From positions 711,001-775,000 of the forward strand of contig JBBBDQ010001270.1 of NCBI GenBank assembly GCA_037127315.1: a DNA stretch of 64,000 nt. Direction: 5' to 3'. The position numbers and the translations under genes are program-made. The stretch is from Ascarosepion bandense. Taxonomy: Eukaryota > Mollusca > Cephalopoda > Sepiida > Sepiidae. The stretch's first letter is position 1, and each line of letters opens with the position of its first letter. This document shows positions 45,061-55,770 of this stretch, piece by piece. The notes under the pieces were generated by a model that was given only the letters and a program-made list of their open reading frames with translations, did no database searches and had not been told where the DNA came from.

Positions 45061-45374
45061 CTGTCTCTTTTTGTACTTGATAACAGAATGGAACCCTTTA
45101 AGACTGAGTGAATACTTCAAAGACATACTTACCCAACGATATAGCTCATACATACATACACACATGTTACTACTACTAACTTTCGATGCCCTGAACTTCT
45201 TACTACTATTTCTTTTGGAATATCTAACTTCTACCAATTCATGTTATTCTGTTTTATTAATACATTTCTATTTAAACATACAAAAGTTATACTTTTATTC
45301 TCCCACAAATCCACCTGCCGATAATTTTCTGATAATTTTGGATAAAACCTGTAAGCTGTAGGAAGTATGGTTAT
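45061..45374. other. unassigned spacer
   Basis: No recognised feature; short frames on both strands. Confidence 0.35.
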
Positions 45375-46146
45375 ATTTCAAGCAAGGATAATTAAAAAAA
45401 ATCATTAACCATCTCCCTACTTCTACAATATGTCTAGGTTTCTGAAAAGTTCTAACAAGTTTCTGTGATGTACTTTGCCGAACGCCTTTGCTTAATCTAT
45501 AAAATAAAGGTACATGTTCTTCTGCGTTTGTATTGCTCTTTCTGATTACATTATGAGCATAAATATCACGTTCCTTGTTCCGGTGTCTTTGACAAACCCG
45601 CATCGTTCTTGTCTTATTTCTGGCCTGATTCTGCTGCGCTTTATTCATCAGAATCTGGATGATGAGTTGTTTTTTTTTATATGTGGCTCATTAAGCTGAC
45701 TGTGCAGTGCAGTGTACACTTATTTGCGCCTGGTTTCTTAGTGCTATCAAAATCGATCTGCTTAGGTCTTCCGGTATCTCACTACTGTTGTAGATTTAAT
45801 CTATTATTTCTGTAATTTTATCTACATCTAATTCGTCTAAGGCTGTCAGCATCTCTATTACAATACCGTCTGGTCCTGCTCCTTTGTTTCTAATAAATTT
45901 GGCCAGTACAGCCTCCACCTCGGTTTTTAATATTTCCGGGCCCGCCAATATTTCTGTGCATTAATGGTTTTTCTCTTTCGTCATGGAACAGATATTCAAA
46001 ATGTTCGTCCCATCACTGAAGTAATTTTTCTTTCTCTAATATGAGCGTTCTGTGTTTGTATTTTATGCATCGTGTTGATGAGCATGTCTTTTGTCATGTT
46101 AGTTCTCTTATTTTTTTAATTACATATCTTTATTTGTGATACTCAT
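45375..46146 (-). pseudogene. RTE-type LINE, reverse transcriptase core, degenerate
   Basis: On the minus strand, in shifting frames, the sequence reads HFEYLFHDEREKP, IGGPEILKTEVEAVLAKF, RNKGAGPDGIVIEMLTALDE, TEIINxIYNSSEIPEDLSRS and then YLYFIDxAKAFGKVHH (motif A region; an in-frame TAA sits between the two halves). These are characteristic RTE reverse transcriptase segments in the right order. Stops and frameshifts make it dead. It stops at about 46146, where a plus-strand LINE copy begins, and the RTE endonuclease continues beyond it. Confidence 0.8.
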
Positions 46147-46895
46147 TGCGTCAATAGCTAAATCCACTGCTGGGAAGGTTGGGTCATTGTGTCAGGCCAG
46201 GAAGTTTTTTTCCGCCTGAATCCATCTTACACGGATACAAATCAACCATCCGTCCGTGCATAAAATAGTGTTGTCATATCTGGTTAGGCGCCCCTGCTGT
46301 TCATCTCAGTGGCTCCAAACGAAAATCTGCAATGTGATAGGTCCCGACTTGACAGCTTGCCTCCAGCCACTCTCTTACCGGCGAGATGTGGCTTCCCTGT
46401 CTCTTCTACAAATATTTCCATGGCTTTTGCTCCGACGAACTTCAGTCACTGATGCCCCCTCCACAACCATTTACTCGTGCAACCAGACTGGGAACAAGGT
46501 CCCAGTCAGTTACAGTTAGAACAAACAAATGCAGCCGACAATTCTACTCCATCAGCTTCTTTTCACGCACTTCCCGCCTGTGGAACTTCCTTCGTATACT
46601 TGCTTCACTGACGGCTACAAACACCAGGAATTTAAATGCAACGTCAATTCCCATCATTTGTCCATTTGACTCCAGTCCTTCTCTCGTCCTTTCCCCGTGT
46701 ATATTGTTCTTTTCCTTTCTCACTCTACCCTCGCAACTGTTTTCACACCTATGTTCCCATCCTTCTCTTGCTCTTTCTCTGATACCCACTGTAACCGGTT
46801 CGTCTTTCTGCTCGATCTCCGCCTGCTTGAACATTCACTCTTCTCTTATGCAGCCCCCCCTGCGCACCAGTGGCTAGAGGTGAAACGATTAAAAA
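46147..46895 (+). pseudogene. 5'-truncated LINE copy inserted into the RTE element
   Basis: Begins at a segment equivalent to KSTAKKIGSLCRSRMFF of the intact LINE (ATAGCTAAATCCACTGCTGG at 46153). It continues with ICNVIGPDLTACLQPLSYRR, FYKYFHGFCSDELQSLMPPP and SRTSRLWNF, then the 3' UTR signature and GTGAAACGATTAAAAAC near 46895. Frameshifts separate the blocks. On each side the minus-strand RTE sequence resumes, so this is a nested insertion. Confidence 0.8.
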
Positions 46896-47040
46896 CAAAG
46901 ATGTCGTTGCAGTTTCCTAGTACGAAGTTGACAACTATTTTCTGTTCCCTTTTCTTGCTTACTTTGTCGTTCAAGTCTTCCATGATAATTCTACTTTCTT
47001 GGGATTTACACTGAGCCTTAGTGTTGCTGAGCATCGACTA
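46896..47040 (-). pseudogene. RTE-type LINE, endonuclease domain fragment
   Basis: Minus-strand frame reads IMEDLNDKVSKKREQKIVVN followed by FVLGNCND, matching the endonuclease block usually written MGDLNAKVG...VGKFGLGNRND in RTE proteins. It lies 5' of the reverse transcriptase fragment 45375-46146 once the intervening plus-strand LINE is set aside. Confidence 0.65.
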
Positions 47041-47532
47041 AAAAGATTCGATTTTTTCTTTACTGTTGTTGGATCTCCCCTTTTTTTTCTATGATAATGG
47101 ACTCGACTTGAGTATACATATACTCCTGCTGTAGTGAGTTACAACAGATTCGTCAGAGTTTATCTCCGGACTTGACACTGTCGGCTCTCTGCCTTTGGGC
47201 GGAGAGCATAAACCCAGTCCTGGCTATGCCGAAGGGTAGAGTCACGACTGGGTAAAGTCAGATAGTTTTTTTTGGCTGGGTAAAGTCAGATAGGTATTTT
47301 AGAGTGTCCCGGATCACTCACTCTAAAAAGGTTTTGTGCCACGTTTTGCCCCAGTGGTGAGGTGTATTGATATCGATCCGTGAGAGAACAGTGACTGATC
47401 CGTAAGTTACCGAGAGATATCGAAGTTACACAGAGAATACCGCATCAGTAGTCATAGTACCCCTGAGCTCCACTCAGCCAGAATAGTATTACACGGATAT
47501 ACTAATTCCAGCACGGCTTCACTTCAAAGACT
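47041..47532. other. unassigned sequence
   Basis: Contains a short direct repeat GGCTGGGTAAAGTCAGATAG near 47250-47290. GATATCGATCCGTGAG suggests tRNA-like sequence but no paired A and B boxes were confirmed. Confidence 0.35.

Positions 47533-47590
<58 letters not shown>
47533..47590. repeat. (TA)n microsatellite
   Basis: Uninterrupted TA tract. Confidence 0.95.
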
Positions 47591-47594
<4 letters not shown>

Positions 47595-48530
47595 ACTAAT
47601 CGTATCCTGGATTACTAACCTACGTTCCAGTTTGTATCTTTACGTTTGATATAACCTATTTTTCTATCTCAAATCTCTGTTTTGTTGTTCATTATTTCTT
47701 GTGATTCCTCACCCGGAATCCACAACATTTCCTTTGTGTTGTCGCTACATAGACGACTACAACAGATATGTTGAACTGCATTCCTTTCAATTCAACTACA
47801 GGGATTCTTTCAGATAACTGACAGCATCCAGAATGCATTTCTTGATCCAATGTCAGTTCAACTACATTTTTCTTAATTTCCCTGCTTGTATATATAATCT
47901 TGTGGTTGTCACTGACAAAATACCCTTTGTTTGGCCACCTATCGAGTCGTTAGGCCTTTCTATATTTTGCAGAACTAAAGAATAAAAAAAAAATGATAAA
48001 AATAAAAACAAAAATTAAGCATAAAAATAAAAATATAAATAAAAATAAAAACAAAAAATAAAAACAAAAATATAAAAAAAAATTAAAAAAAACATTTGTA
48101 AAAGGAAAAGTTTAAGAAACTCTGGCCAGGCTATCATGCCCCTCTCCACACCTTCCAGATAAAGATATAAATAGTTCTTGATCGGGAAATGGAATGTGTA
48201 ATTTTACTTTTTTTTTTAAAATCCCACCGCGACTCTGTTTATCTCGATGTGCCAATGAATTCCATACTTTTGGTCAACCTCGTGGGATAGAAACATGCCA
48301 ATCTCTAAAAGCGAAAATTTATTCGCTTTCGAATGTAATGTATTAAGTTGTGTATATTTAAAACAATAACTTTGAATACTTTGCAGCCTATATTGATGGC
48401 TTTATTGCTCGCTCGGAGACCGACTAAGGTCTATAGTGGGTTATCCGTTATAGTGAAGTGGAGGGGTACAAAACAAGAAAATCAAATTGTATATAGACAC
48501 AACAATTATATATATATATATATATATTAC
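47591..48530. other. unassigned; A-rich low complexity 47975-48095
   Basis: AAAAATAAAAAC-type low-complexity sequence in the middle. 48130-48290 (GATATAAATAGTT, GGGAAATG, TTTATCTC-ATGTGCC) recurs at 51920-52040. No gene. Confidence 0.4.
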
Positions 48531-49085
48531 GGAAATTAACGAAGATTAATGAAACTTGCTTATAAACAACCGACAATTTGAAATGATTTGTTTGAACATT
48601 ATTTTTGATCGATACTCATATTTAAGTAGATATTCTGTTTTTAATTAAACAGTACCTACCGGCCTGATTATTTACGATAATTTTTTTATTATTTTCAAAC
48701 AAATCATTTCAAATTGTCGGTTGTTTAGAACGAAGTTTCGTTAATCTTCGTTAATTTCCGTAACATGTTTACCTTTGTTGACATTACGATACATTTCAGA
48801 GCAGGTTGTTGCGATGAATCGAAAATTGTGTTATATAGGCTTGATTATAAACCTCATTTAGACTGGAGGTCATTCGCGGTCGAGAGGTCTAAGACGTTGC
48901 CAGATCAAATGGTAGCTTCCCCTATGTGGATAGGGGTTGCAGGTTCGAATGACATACATTTTCGTAATAAAAATTTATCGTAAATAATCAGGCCGGTAGA
49001 TATAGATATATAATACTGTTTAATTAAAAACAGAATATCTACTTAAATATGAGCATCGATCAAAAATAATGTTCAAACAAATTAT
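48531..49085. mobile_element. foldback repeat R4 with tRNA-like core (copy 2)
   Basis: Two overlapping inverted repeats. 48531-48600 (GAAATTAACGAAGATTAATG ... AACCGACAATTTGAAATGAT) pairs with 48690-48765. 48588-48700 (TTGAACATTATTTTTGATCG ... ACCGGCCTGATTATTTACGA) pairs with 48978-49085. The same segment at 48588-48700 can thus pair with alternative partners. The tRNA-like sequence lies between 48870 and 48953. Confidence 0.65.
48870..48953 (+). tRNA. tRNA-Leu-like pseudogene, damaged
   Basis: Same class II-like sequence as 10156-10249: TCATTCGCGGTCGAGAGGTC, variable arm CCCCTAT/ATAGGGG, B box GGTTCGAAT. The 3' half of the T stem is deleted, so GGTTCGAAT runs straight into GACA. Not functional. 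Confidence 0.45.
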
Positions 49086-49087
49086 TT

Positions 49088-49098
<11 letters not shown>

Positions 49099-49147
<49 letters not shown>
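49099..49147. repeat. (TA)n microsatellite
   Basis: Uninterrupted TA tract after R4. Confidence 0.95.
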
Positions 49148-49150
<3 letters not shown>

Positions 49151-49354
49151 CAGTTAAGGGTTTTACAAATAAAAGTAATGTCTTTTCGTTGGTACAAGGT
49201 CGTTAAAATGTTCGTAATAGTCCTTGCAAGTGTAAGTTCATGCGTACGTATACGTGTAATTATGGATATTTACCCTATTCCCCCACTGGAGCGAGATGTG
49301 ACACAAGGTCTTTTTTAAGGTGGGGGACCCGACCGCGTACGGACGGGCAGAGGA

Positions 49355-49865
49355 ACAAAACATCGGGTGAACGATGAGAAGAAGGAGGTGAGAAAGAAAG
49401 AGAGAGGCAAAAATAATACAATCGGTCGACGTTTGTCGAGGGACGTATTAATTACGCTTCTATTTTTCTCACAGCGGCCATCTTGTTCCTTCTTTTTATT
49501 TTGTTTTCTGGGGTTTCGAACAGGTCATTTGCGAAATCACTCCCGAATGTGATTCTGTCCTTTCCATTGGACGACAATCGAAGTTCGCGTCGGCTCGCGA
49601 AAAGGGTCTTTAAAAGGAATTTGATTTTGATAATTAAATATTATTTGAAATTTTGTTTTTTAGATGTTTCCTACTTTTCTATTGGCCGAAAAACTTTTCG
49701 TGCCGAGGTGTGAAACTTCACGATTTTTGTGTGTACTAAGTAAAGTTTGTAAAATCGAGAAAATTCGTTTTTTTTTCTTTTTTTCCTAACAAAATCAATG
49801 GGTCAGTGTTTAGCATTTGAATTTTTTTTAAAATATAGAACTTGTTTTGTTCACTACAGGTGAAT
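49355..49865 (+). repeat. dispersed repeat R5 (copy 2)
   Basis: Plus-strand partner of 44550-45060. Contains CTTTCCATTGGACGAC and TATTGGCCGAAAAA (two CCAAT-type boxes, one on each strand), then GTGCCGAGGTGTGAAACTTC. Ends near CTTGTTTTGTTCACTACAGG. Confidence 0.65.
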
Positions 49866-49915
49866 GTATTCACTACAGGTGAATGGCACTACAGGTGAAT
49901 GGCACTACAGGTCTA
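49858..49915. repeat. short tandem repeat CACTACAGGTGAATG
   Basis: TTCACTACAGGTGAATG-type unit repeated about four times with variants. Confidence 0.8.
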
Positions 49916-50084
49916 TGCAAACGCATTTAAATAGTTTTGTTATATAATCCCTGTAACTCTATATTTTTGCTGGGAAACAATGTTGGAACCACGATTTCTG
50001 AACAAATGCTGCAACCACGACGACGATAGTTAAATATAAAATAAAAAAAAAATAATTCTGCAGTGAATTACTTAATCTTCAAAC

Positions 50085-50279
50085 TCATATTTCACTTTTC
50101 ATTTTGTAGGTAATTAAATCTTCTATCAATTCGTCGGTGATTAAATCTTCTATCGATTCGTTGAGGAATAAATTCAACCCGATTTTCACTGGGTACAAAT
50201 TTTTAAAAACTTCTTTTTCGTCGTCCTCAAAACAATAAGCTTTATTTTCTTCGTCAGCAACAACGACAACCTGAATCAT
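50085..50279 (-). CDS. unrecognised coding-like open frame
   Basis: A 64-codon frame starting at ATG 50279: MIQVVVVADEENKAYCFEDD, EKEVFKNLYPVKIGLNLFLN, then an internal near-duplication SIEDLITDELIEDLITYK. The acidic, non-repetitive composition looks protein-like. ATTTATTTACATATGATTCAG before GTTGTC could be a splice acceptor. Lies inside the possible inverted-repeat element. Family not recognised. Confidence 0.3.
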   Translation of the reverse strand: MIQVVVVADEENKAYCFEDDEKEVFKNLYPVKIGLNLFLNESIEDLITDELIEDLITYKMKSEI

Positions 50280-50589
50280 ATGTAAATAAATAAAGGTCTC
50301 CGCGGCATAGGGAATAAGGTCAAAGTGTAGTATCTGTTCTCAGATACTCGTTTCCTGCTCGCCGACCGTCTGTAGCATTTGTCCCTTGGTGGCAGGTGGG
50401 TAGGTTTGGAAGCAATGACAACCTTTTGACCAGCTAAGACAAGCTATGACCAGCTTTATACCCAGTTTCCGCGTAAGCGGGTGCTGGATAATTTTTGATA
50501 GGTGGCCTGAGCGTACAAGTTCAGGTTCCCCACGTTAAAAACTGACCTTGTGTCACAACTCGCTACAGTAGAATAAATCCCGAATCAAA

Positions 50590-51800
50590 TGTAAATAACA
50601 GACTGGACCCGAAATGTAAATAAAATATCCAATATATTTTGTTTTTCTTTTTGAAACAAGGCTATCTTTGGTAACATGACGTAAAGGGAGAATAGGTTCT
50701 TTGGTCTGAGTTATCAGCACCCACCGCATACAGAAAGGAACCGCCAGCCTAAGAAGGCTGGTCTTTCCTCCTCAATTTCAAAACTCTTACAATTACTACT
50801 AAAAATTTCCAACTGTCATTTTAACGTCACTTCTGCTTTACTGACAGCTGATTTCCGGTGCAATTTTGTCTCTGTATGAGCTAACCTCTGTGACCTTGCC
50901 AGCCATAACAAAACTCCAAATCCAACGTGTACTTTTTTTTGCACCTGTTTGACATTTTTAACCATACCCATTTTTTCAAATCTTGAAACATCTGCGTCGC
51001 TCAGCGCATATACACTGGACTGGATCCAAAACGCAAATAAAATATCGAATATATTTTGTTTTCTTTTAAAAACAAGGCTATCTTTGGTGACATACCCATT
51101 TTTTTTCAAATCTTGAAACATCTGCGTCGCTCAGCGCATATACACTGGACTGGATCCAAAACGTAAATAAAATATCTAATATATTTTGTTTTTCTTTTAA
51201 AAACAAGGCTATCTTTGGTGACATACCCATTTTTTTTCAAATCTTGAAACATCTGCGTCACTCAGCGCATATACACTGGACTGGATCCAAAACGCAAATA
51301 AAATATCCAATATATTTTGTTTTTCTTTTAAAAACAAGGCTATCTTTGGTGACATACCCATTTTTTTTCAAATCTTGAAACATCTGCGTCGCTCAGCGCA
51401 TATACACTGGACTGGATCCAAAACGTAAATAAAATATCTAATATATTTTGTTTTTCTTTTAAAAACAAGGCTATCGTTCGTGACATACCCATTTTTTTTT
51501 CCAAATCTTGAAACATCTGCGTCGCTCAGCGCATATACACTGGACTGGATCCAAAACGTAAATAAAATATCTAATATATTTTGTTTTTCTTTTAAAAACA
51601 AGGCTATCGTTCGTGACATACCCATTTTTTTTCCAAATCTTGAAACATCTGCGTCGCTCAGCGCATATACACTGGACTGGATCCAAAACGTAAATAAAAT
51701 ATCGAATATATTTTGTTTTCTTTTAAAAACAAGGCTATCTTTGGTGACATACCCATTTTTTTCAAATCTTGAAACATCTGCGTCGCTCAGCGCAAATACA
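50590..51800. repeat. 130-bp minisatellite, seven full units plus one partial
   Basis: TCTGCGTCGCTCAGCGCATA recurs at 50991, 51121, 51252, 51383, 51516, 51648 and 51777, giving periods of 129-133 bp. Length changes fall mainly in the T-run after CATACCCA. A diverged half-unit is at 50600-50690. Units carry CTGGACTGGATCCAAAACG and AAAACAAGGCTATC. Open frames across it (for example ASLSAYTLDWIQNVNKISNI) follow from the repeat. Confidence 0.95.
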
Positions 51801-52178
51801 CTTCATGTCAAAAATCTACCAAAATATCGCAGCAAAAATTTTTTTTACCGTTTTCTTACTTTAACGGAAGAAATAAAAAAAGCCAAACAAAAATAGTGCA
51901 AAAGGAAACCTAACGACCTTCCATATGGAGATATGAATAGTTTTAGACTGGGAAATGTAATGTGTAGCTTACTTTTTGTTAATCCCATATCTACAGAGTT
52001 TATCTCAATGTGCCCCATAATTCCTTAATTTTGTTCAACCTCGTAGAACAAACCGCGTGAAACAAACATGTCAGACTAATCTAGTACAAGCACACACAAT
52101 AGAATTCGTATTTTAGCATCGCATCAATAACAGTTCTGAAACGAAGACAGAAAACAACAGAAAAATAACAATTAATAT
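51801..52178. other. unassigned; repeats 48130-48290 in part
   Basis: 51920-52040 resembles 48150-48290 (ATATGAATAGTT, GGGAAATG, TTTATCTCAATGTGCC). No gene. Confidence 0.4.
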
Positions 52179-52186
52179 AATGTAAT

Positions 52187-52501
52187 CAGTCAGTTAAGTA
52201 CGCTACGTGATACACGCTTGGGTGATCATGTCTCGGAAAAGACATAACTCGAAAGAGACATGACTAACTGGGAATAAGATTATCCAGCAGTAGGTTGCCA
52301 TTATTTTCTGCGGTAGACTAGTTGGCTATAGAACCCAATCTGTCCTGTTATTTAACCCAAAACTGAAGAGATGAGGCGGATTAATACCTTTCCTTAAGGG
52401 TATTTGCGCATAAGTGAATGCAAGGAATTCGAATGGAATTCGAACTCGGTTACCCTATTTCTCGTTCCGAGCCGATATACACTGCACCACAACACACATC
52501 C
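52187..52501 (-). mobile_element. SINE1 copy, near full length, probable target duplication
   Basis: Minus-strand SINE1. The 3' hairpin region is duplicated (CATGTCTCGGAAAAGACATA then CTCGAAAGAGACATG). Flanked by AATGTAAT at 52179-52186 and 52502-52509, an 8-bp candidate target duplication. Confidence 0.85.
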
Positions 52502-52509
52502 AATGTAAT

Positions 52510-52954
52510 GTAATACAGACTCAATAAAATTCGCTTTCATTTCACCAAATCATCAATCCTCGTGAATTCTACCTTTGGTGTTGTCCGACCGATGTTTGTA
52601 ATGCACTATGTCACTTCCTTACTCACTGATCGTTTTCCTGTTGTATTGGGTTCCTTCTTATGCCACCGTGCCAATGACAAGATAAGAGAAACGTCTCTGG
52701 CCTGCCCCGGGGGTGAGCCGAAAGCAAAACTCTTTTCCCCATCGATGATTAATTTTCTTAAAATGACTGCACCAGAATAACCAGGTCAATGTTTTTTTTT
52801 ATCTAGTCTCAGCGTAGCATGAGTTTCACTTTTCTGGGGGTTAGTATGTATCCGAAAAAAGAGTATTTATATCAATAACGTTTGTATACTTTGCGATACA
52901 TTTAGGCGTGGTTATTTGCTCCTGGTTACGCACGCAGTCATATACTTACACACG

Positions 52955-53006
<52 letters not shown>

Positions 53007-53232
53007 AGCATATATATATGATAAAATATAGTTTTAAGATATGGTATAGTCACTGGCTAAATTACTCACTAACAATGACAGAACGTATGTAAATACATAT
53101 GTAAAGTGGATAGTGAGGTCAACATAGATCAGCAACATTATCTTTTACGTTTTGGACTGGCGATCGTGCTTAACCATGAAACACACTGTTGCTGCTAGGT
53201 GTTGACTTCTATGCACCCCATATATACATATA
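52510..53232. other. unassigned with (CA)n at 52958-53003
   Basis: A 72-codon frame at 52562-52780 (+) is not recognised. The (CA)n tract is followed by a short (TA)n. Confidence 0.4.
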
Positions 53233-53239
53233 TATATAT

Positions 53240-53788
53240 TGTCATCCGCAGACAGATCTGTTTCAGTGTATCACTGCTCATCAGTACGGTTAGACTCCGA
53301 TTGCTACACAACCCAGGCTCGAAACCCGATTTGGCGTCAGTCGGCGACTCTACCCCTGGGCCACGGGGCGTTCGGTGAAAGAAGGCAATCTTTTTAGCGC
53401 ATATCATATTACGCGCCCAATAGCTCAGTCAGTCAGTCAAGTGCCATACGTGATACACGCTTGCGCGATCATGTCTCGAAAGAGACATGACTGACTGGGC
53501 AGAAGATTATCCCGCAGTAGGTTGCCATTGCTTTCTGCGGTAGACTGGTTGCCGACCAAGGCTATAGAACCCAATCTGTCCTGTTATTTAACCCATAACT
53601 GGAAGGAATAGACGGATTAATACCTTTCCCAAGGGTATTTGCGCGTGAGTGAATGCAATGAATTCGGCTGGAATTCGAACTCGCCTCCCCGATTTCTCGT
53701 TCCGAGCCGATATCCAATACACCACAACGCACATCCCTAGCCCAATAGCTAGAGTGCTCAAATTTCATTTTTACTGAAATGAGCGATG

Positions 53789-53790
<2 letters not shown>
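53240..53790 (-). mobile_element. SINE2 copy split by a SINE1 insertion
   Basis: 53240-53425 and 53751-53790 are the two halves of SINE2 on the minus strand, in register with the unbroken copy 41936-42142 (CGCCCAATAGCTAG, GTGCTC, AATGAGCGATGCG). The tRNA-like head is clear here: GTGGCCCAGGGGTAGAGTCG and GGGTTTCGAGCCTGGG (A and B boxes, minus strand). Confidence 0.85.
53426..53739 (-). mobile_element. SINE1 copy nested in SINE2, 11-bp target duplication
   Basis: Full-length minus-strand SINE1, flanked by GCCCAATAGCT at 53415-53425 and 53740-53750. The hairpin CATGTCTCGAAAGAGACATG (about 53470-53489) is perfect. The duplication lies inside SINE2 sequence, so SINE1 inserted later. Confidence 0.9.
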
Positions 53791-53835
<45 letters not shown>

Positions 53836-53991
53836 TGTGTGTGTGTTTGTGTTTGTGTATGTGTGTGTGTCTTGTCTCCATGTTCACTAAAACTTCATTA
53901 TTGTACACATGTTTGGTATTCTCAGAATCTTTCAGTAGAAGCATATTTCTGTTGCTTGAAGTCTCTTCTTCACCTGATAATGCCTCAATAA

Positions 53992-54048
<57 letters not shown>
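53791..54048. repeat. (TA)n - (GT)n - spacer - (TA)n
   Basis: (TA)n at 53791-53833, GTGTGT-type at 53836-53870, then about 120 bp of unassigned sequence and (TA)n at 53998-54048. Confidence 0.9.
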
Positions 54049-54049
<1 letters not shown>

Positions 54050-54353
54050 TGTTAAATCTTTCTTTCCAGTATCCTAACATTTTTCCATTTTGTAGAAATT
54101 AAGGAATCTAAAATTATCCATAATTTTTATTTTCCCAAATGATTTCGGACATTTTTATAGCCCTTTTCAATATCTTTTTTATTTTTTATTTCTGGTGTTA
54201 TTTTTCTTCATTATGTTTTGACTGTTACATAGAAATTTATTTTTGTGCTGATTTAAAAAATGCTGGAAAAACTTTAAAAAATGAATTAAGTCTTTCTTAT
54301 CGGCCGTATTTGATGAAAAACGTTTAAAAGGTTTCTGAAAAAAGGTATACATT

Positions 54354-54360
<7 letters not shown>

Positions 54361-54395
<35 letters not shown>
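54361..54395. repeat. (TA)n microsatellite
   Basis: TA tract abutting the palindrome. Confidence 0.95.
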
Positions 54396-54397
<2 letters not shown>

Positions 54398-54538
54398 AAT
54401 AGCTAACCTAGAGAGCCAACGGACCTACCAAGGTTTCACCAAATTGGATCTTCAGGGAAAGTTGGCTCCAACTTTCCCTGAAGATCAAATTGGTGAAACG
54501 TTGGCAGGTCCGTTGGCGCTCTAGGTTAGTTATTTACT
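54394..54538. repeat. 145-bp near-perfect palindrome (foldback)
   Basis: Left arm AGTAAATAGCTAACCTAGAG ... GATCTTCAGGGAAAGTTGG and right arm CCAACTTTCCCTGAAGATC ... CTCTAGGTTAGTTATTTACT are inverted copies about 70 bp long with almost no loop. Each arm carries a CTGAAGATC...GTGAAAC motif (54478-54498 plus; 54434-54455 minus). Confidence 0.9.
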
Positions 54539-54539
54539 T

Positions 54540-54698
54540 TGTTCTACTTGCGTATTGAGCGCTTTTTGTTTTAGGTTACTCGTCTCGCGTTTTTTTTTCT
54601 TTGGGTTACGTACTTTGACTGATGTTCAGGTGCTTAGCTCATTCTTTTTTATTGCCATATTTTCCTTCTTAGAAAGTACTCGGAGGGTTTAAATTTAC

Positions 54699-54741
<43 letters not shown>

Positions 54742-55011
54742 ATGTGTGTGTGTATGTGTGTGTGTGTGTGTGTGTGTGTTCGTATCCTTCTGGAAGACAC
54801 TATTCTTATAATTACTTATCTCAAGTACGCTAGACAGTAGACAAAATGATTACTGTTTAAAGTAAACGGGACGTCTATTCATATACGGGCATCCACTAAA
54901 TAGAATGCTTAAAATAAAAAATAGTACGGATGAAAGGAGTTAAACCCATTAATTCTTTAGAAATAATTTCGTTTTTGTTTCGGTTACAAAACTAAGCATT
55001 TGTAGAAATAA
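54540..55011. other. unassigned; (TA)n-(GT)n at 54702-54780
   Basis: No gene recognised outside the compound microsatellite. Confidence 0.5.
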
Positions 55012-55283
55012 TTTTTAATTATTTCACCTAAAACAAGGGGATAAATCCACTTAGACGAAAAGGATGATTGAGAGTGAAAGAAACTTAGTAATCATTAGTG
55101 AGGATAAAAAAAAATGAAAAACAGGGTTCAGAAAGTCCAAAGATGGCGAATAATGTTGCATTTAAATTTAGAAGATCGCTGTTGAAAGGAGAGCAGAACA
55201 TCGAAAGAGACTCCCACAGGCGATAAATGGGAGTGAAGAAACTATTAGAACAAAACCGACGGTTATAGCTAGCTGCCAGATGT
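55012..55283 (-). pseudogene. old LINE 3' end, minus strand
   Basis: TTTTTAATTATTTCACCTAA, GAAGATCGCTGTTGAAAGG, TCCCACAGGCGATAAATGGG and GAAACTATTAGAACA line up in order with 43800-44110 and 12790-13150. Very diverged. Runs directly into (GATA)n. Confidence 0.55.
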
Positions 55284-55284
55284 T

Positions 55285-55327
<43 letters not shown>

Positions 55328-55337
55328 GGAAGAGGTT

Positions 55338-55372
<35 letters not shown>

Positions 55373-55390
55373 GGAAGAAGGATTAAGATT

Positions 55391-55446
<56 letters not shown>

Positions 55447-55458
55447 AAGGAAGAGATT

Positions 55459-55493
<35 letters not shown>

Positions 55494-55503
55494 GGAAGAG
55501 ATT

Positions 55504-55542
<39 letters not shown>

Positions 55543-55552
55543 GGAAGAGATT

Positions 55553-55597
<45 letters not shown>

Positions 55598-55598
55598 T

Positions 55599-55641
<43 letters not shown>

Positions 55642-55644
55642 GAG

Positions 55645-55690
<46 letters not shown>

Positions 55691-55700
55691 GGAAACTTTT

Positions 55701-55761
<61 letters not shown>

Positions 55762-55770
55762 TAGATAGAG

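Larger units (their letters stand above)
49268..50571. mobile_element. possible 1.3-kb inverted-repeat element
   Basis: The left end (GAGCGAGATGTGACACAAGGTC ... GTGGGGGACCCGA, 49268-49350) is matched in reverse complement by the right end (50505-50571: CAGGTTCCCCACGTTAAAAA ... CCTTGTGTCACAACTCGCTA). Between them lies R5 copy 2 and a small open frame. Arms about 65-80 bp, imperfect. Confidence 0.5.

Noticed and set aside
46544..46834. 96-codon minus-strand ORF
   Set aside because: Lies antisense to the LINE copy 46147-46895 and has no recognisable family.
47320..47420. Another tRNA-derived SINE
   Set aside because: Only vague A-box resemblance and no second copy in the window.
51480..51896. 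138-codon ORF with ASLSAYTLDWIQNVNKISNI repeats
   Set aside because: Follows the 130-bp minisatellite; period slips between units change the frame.
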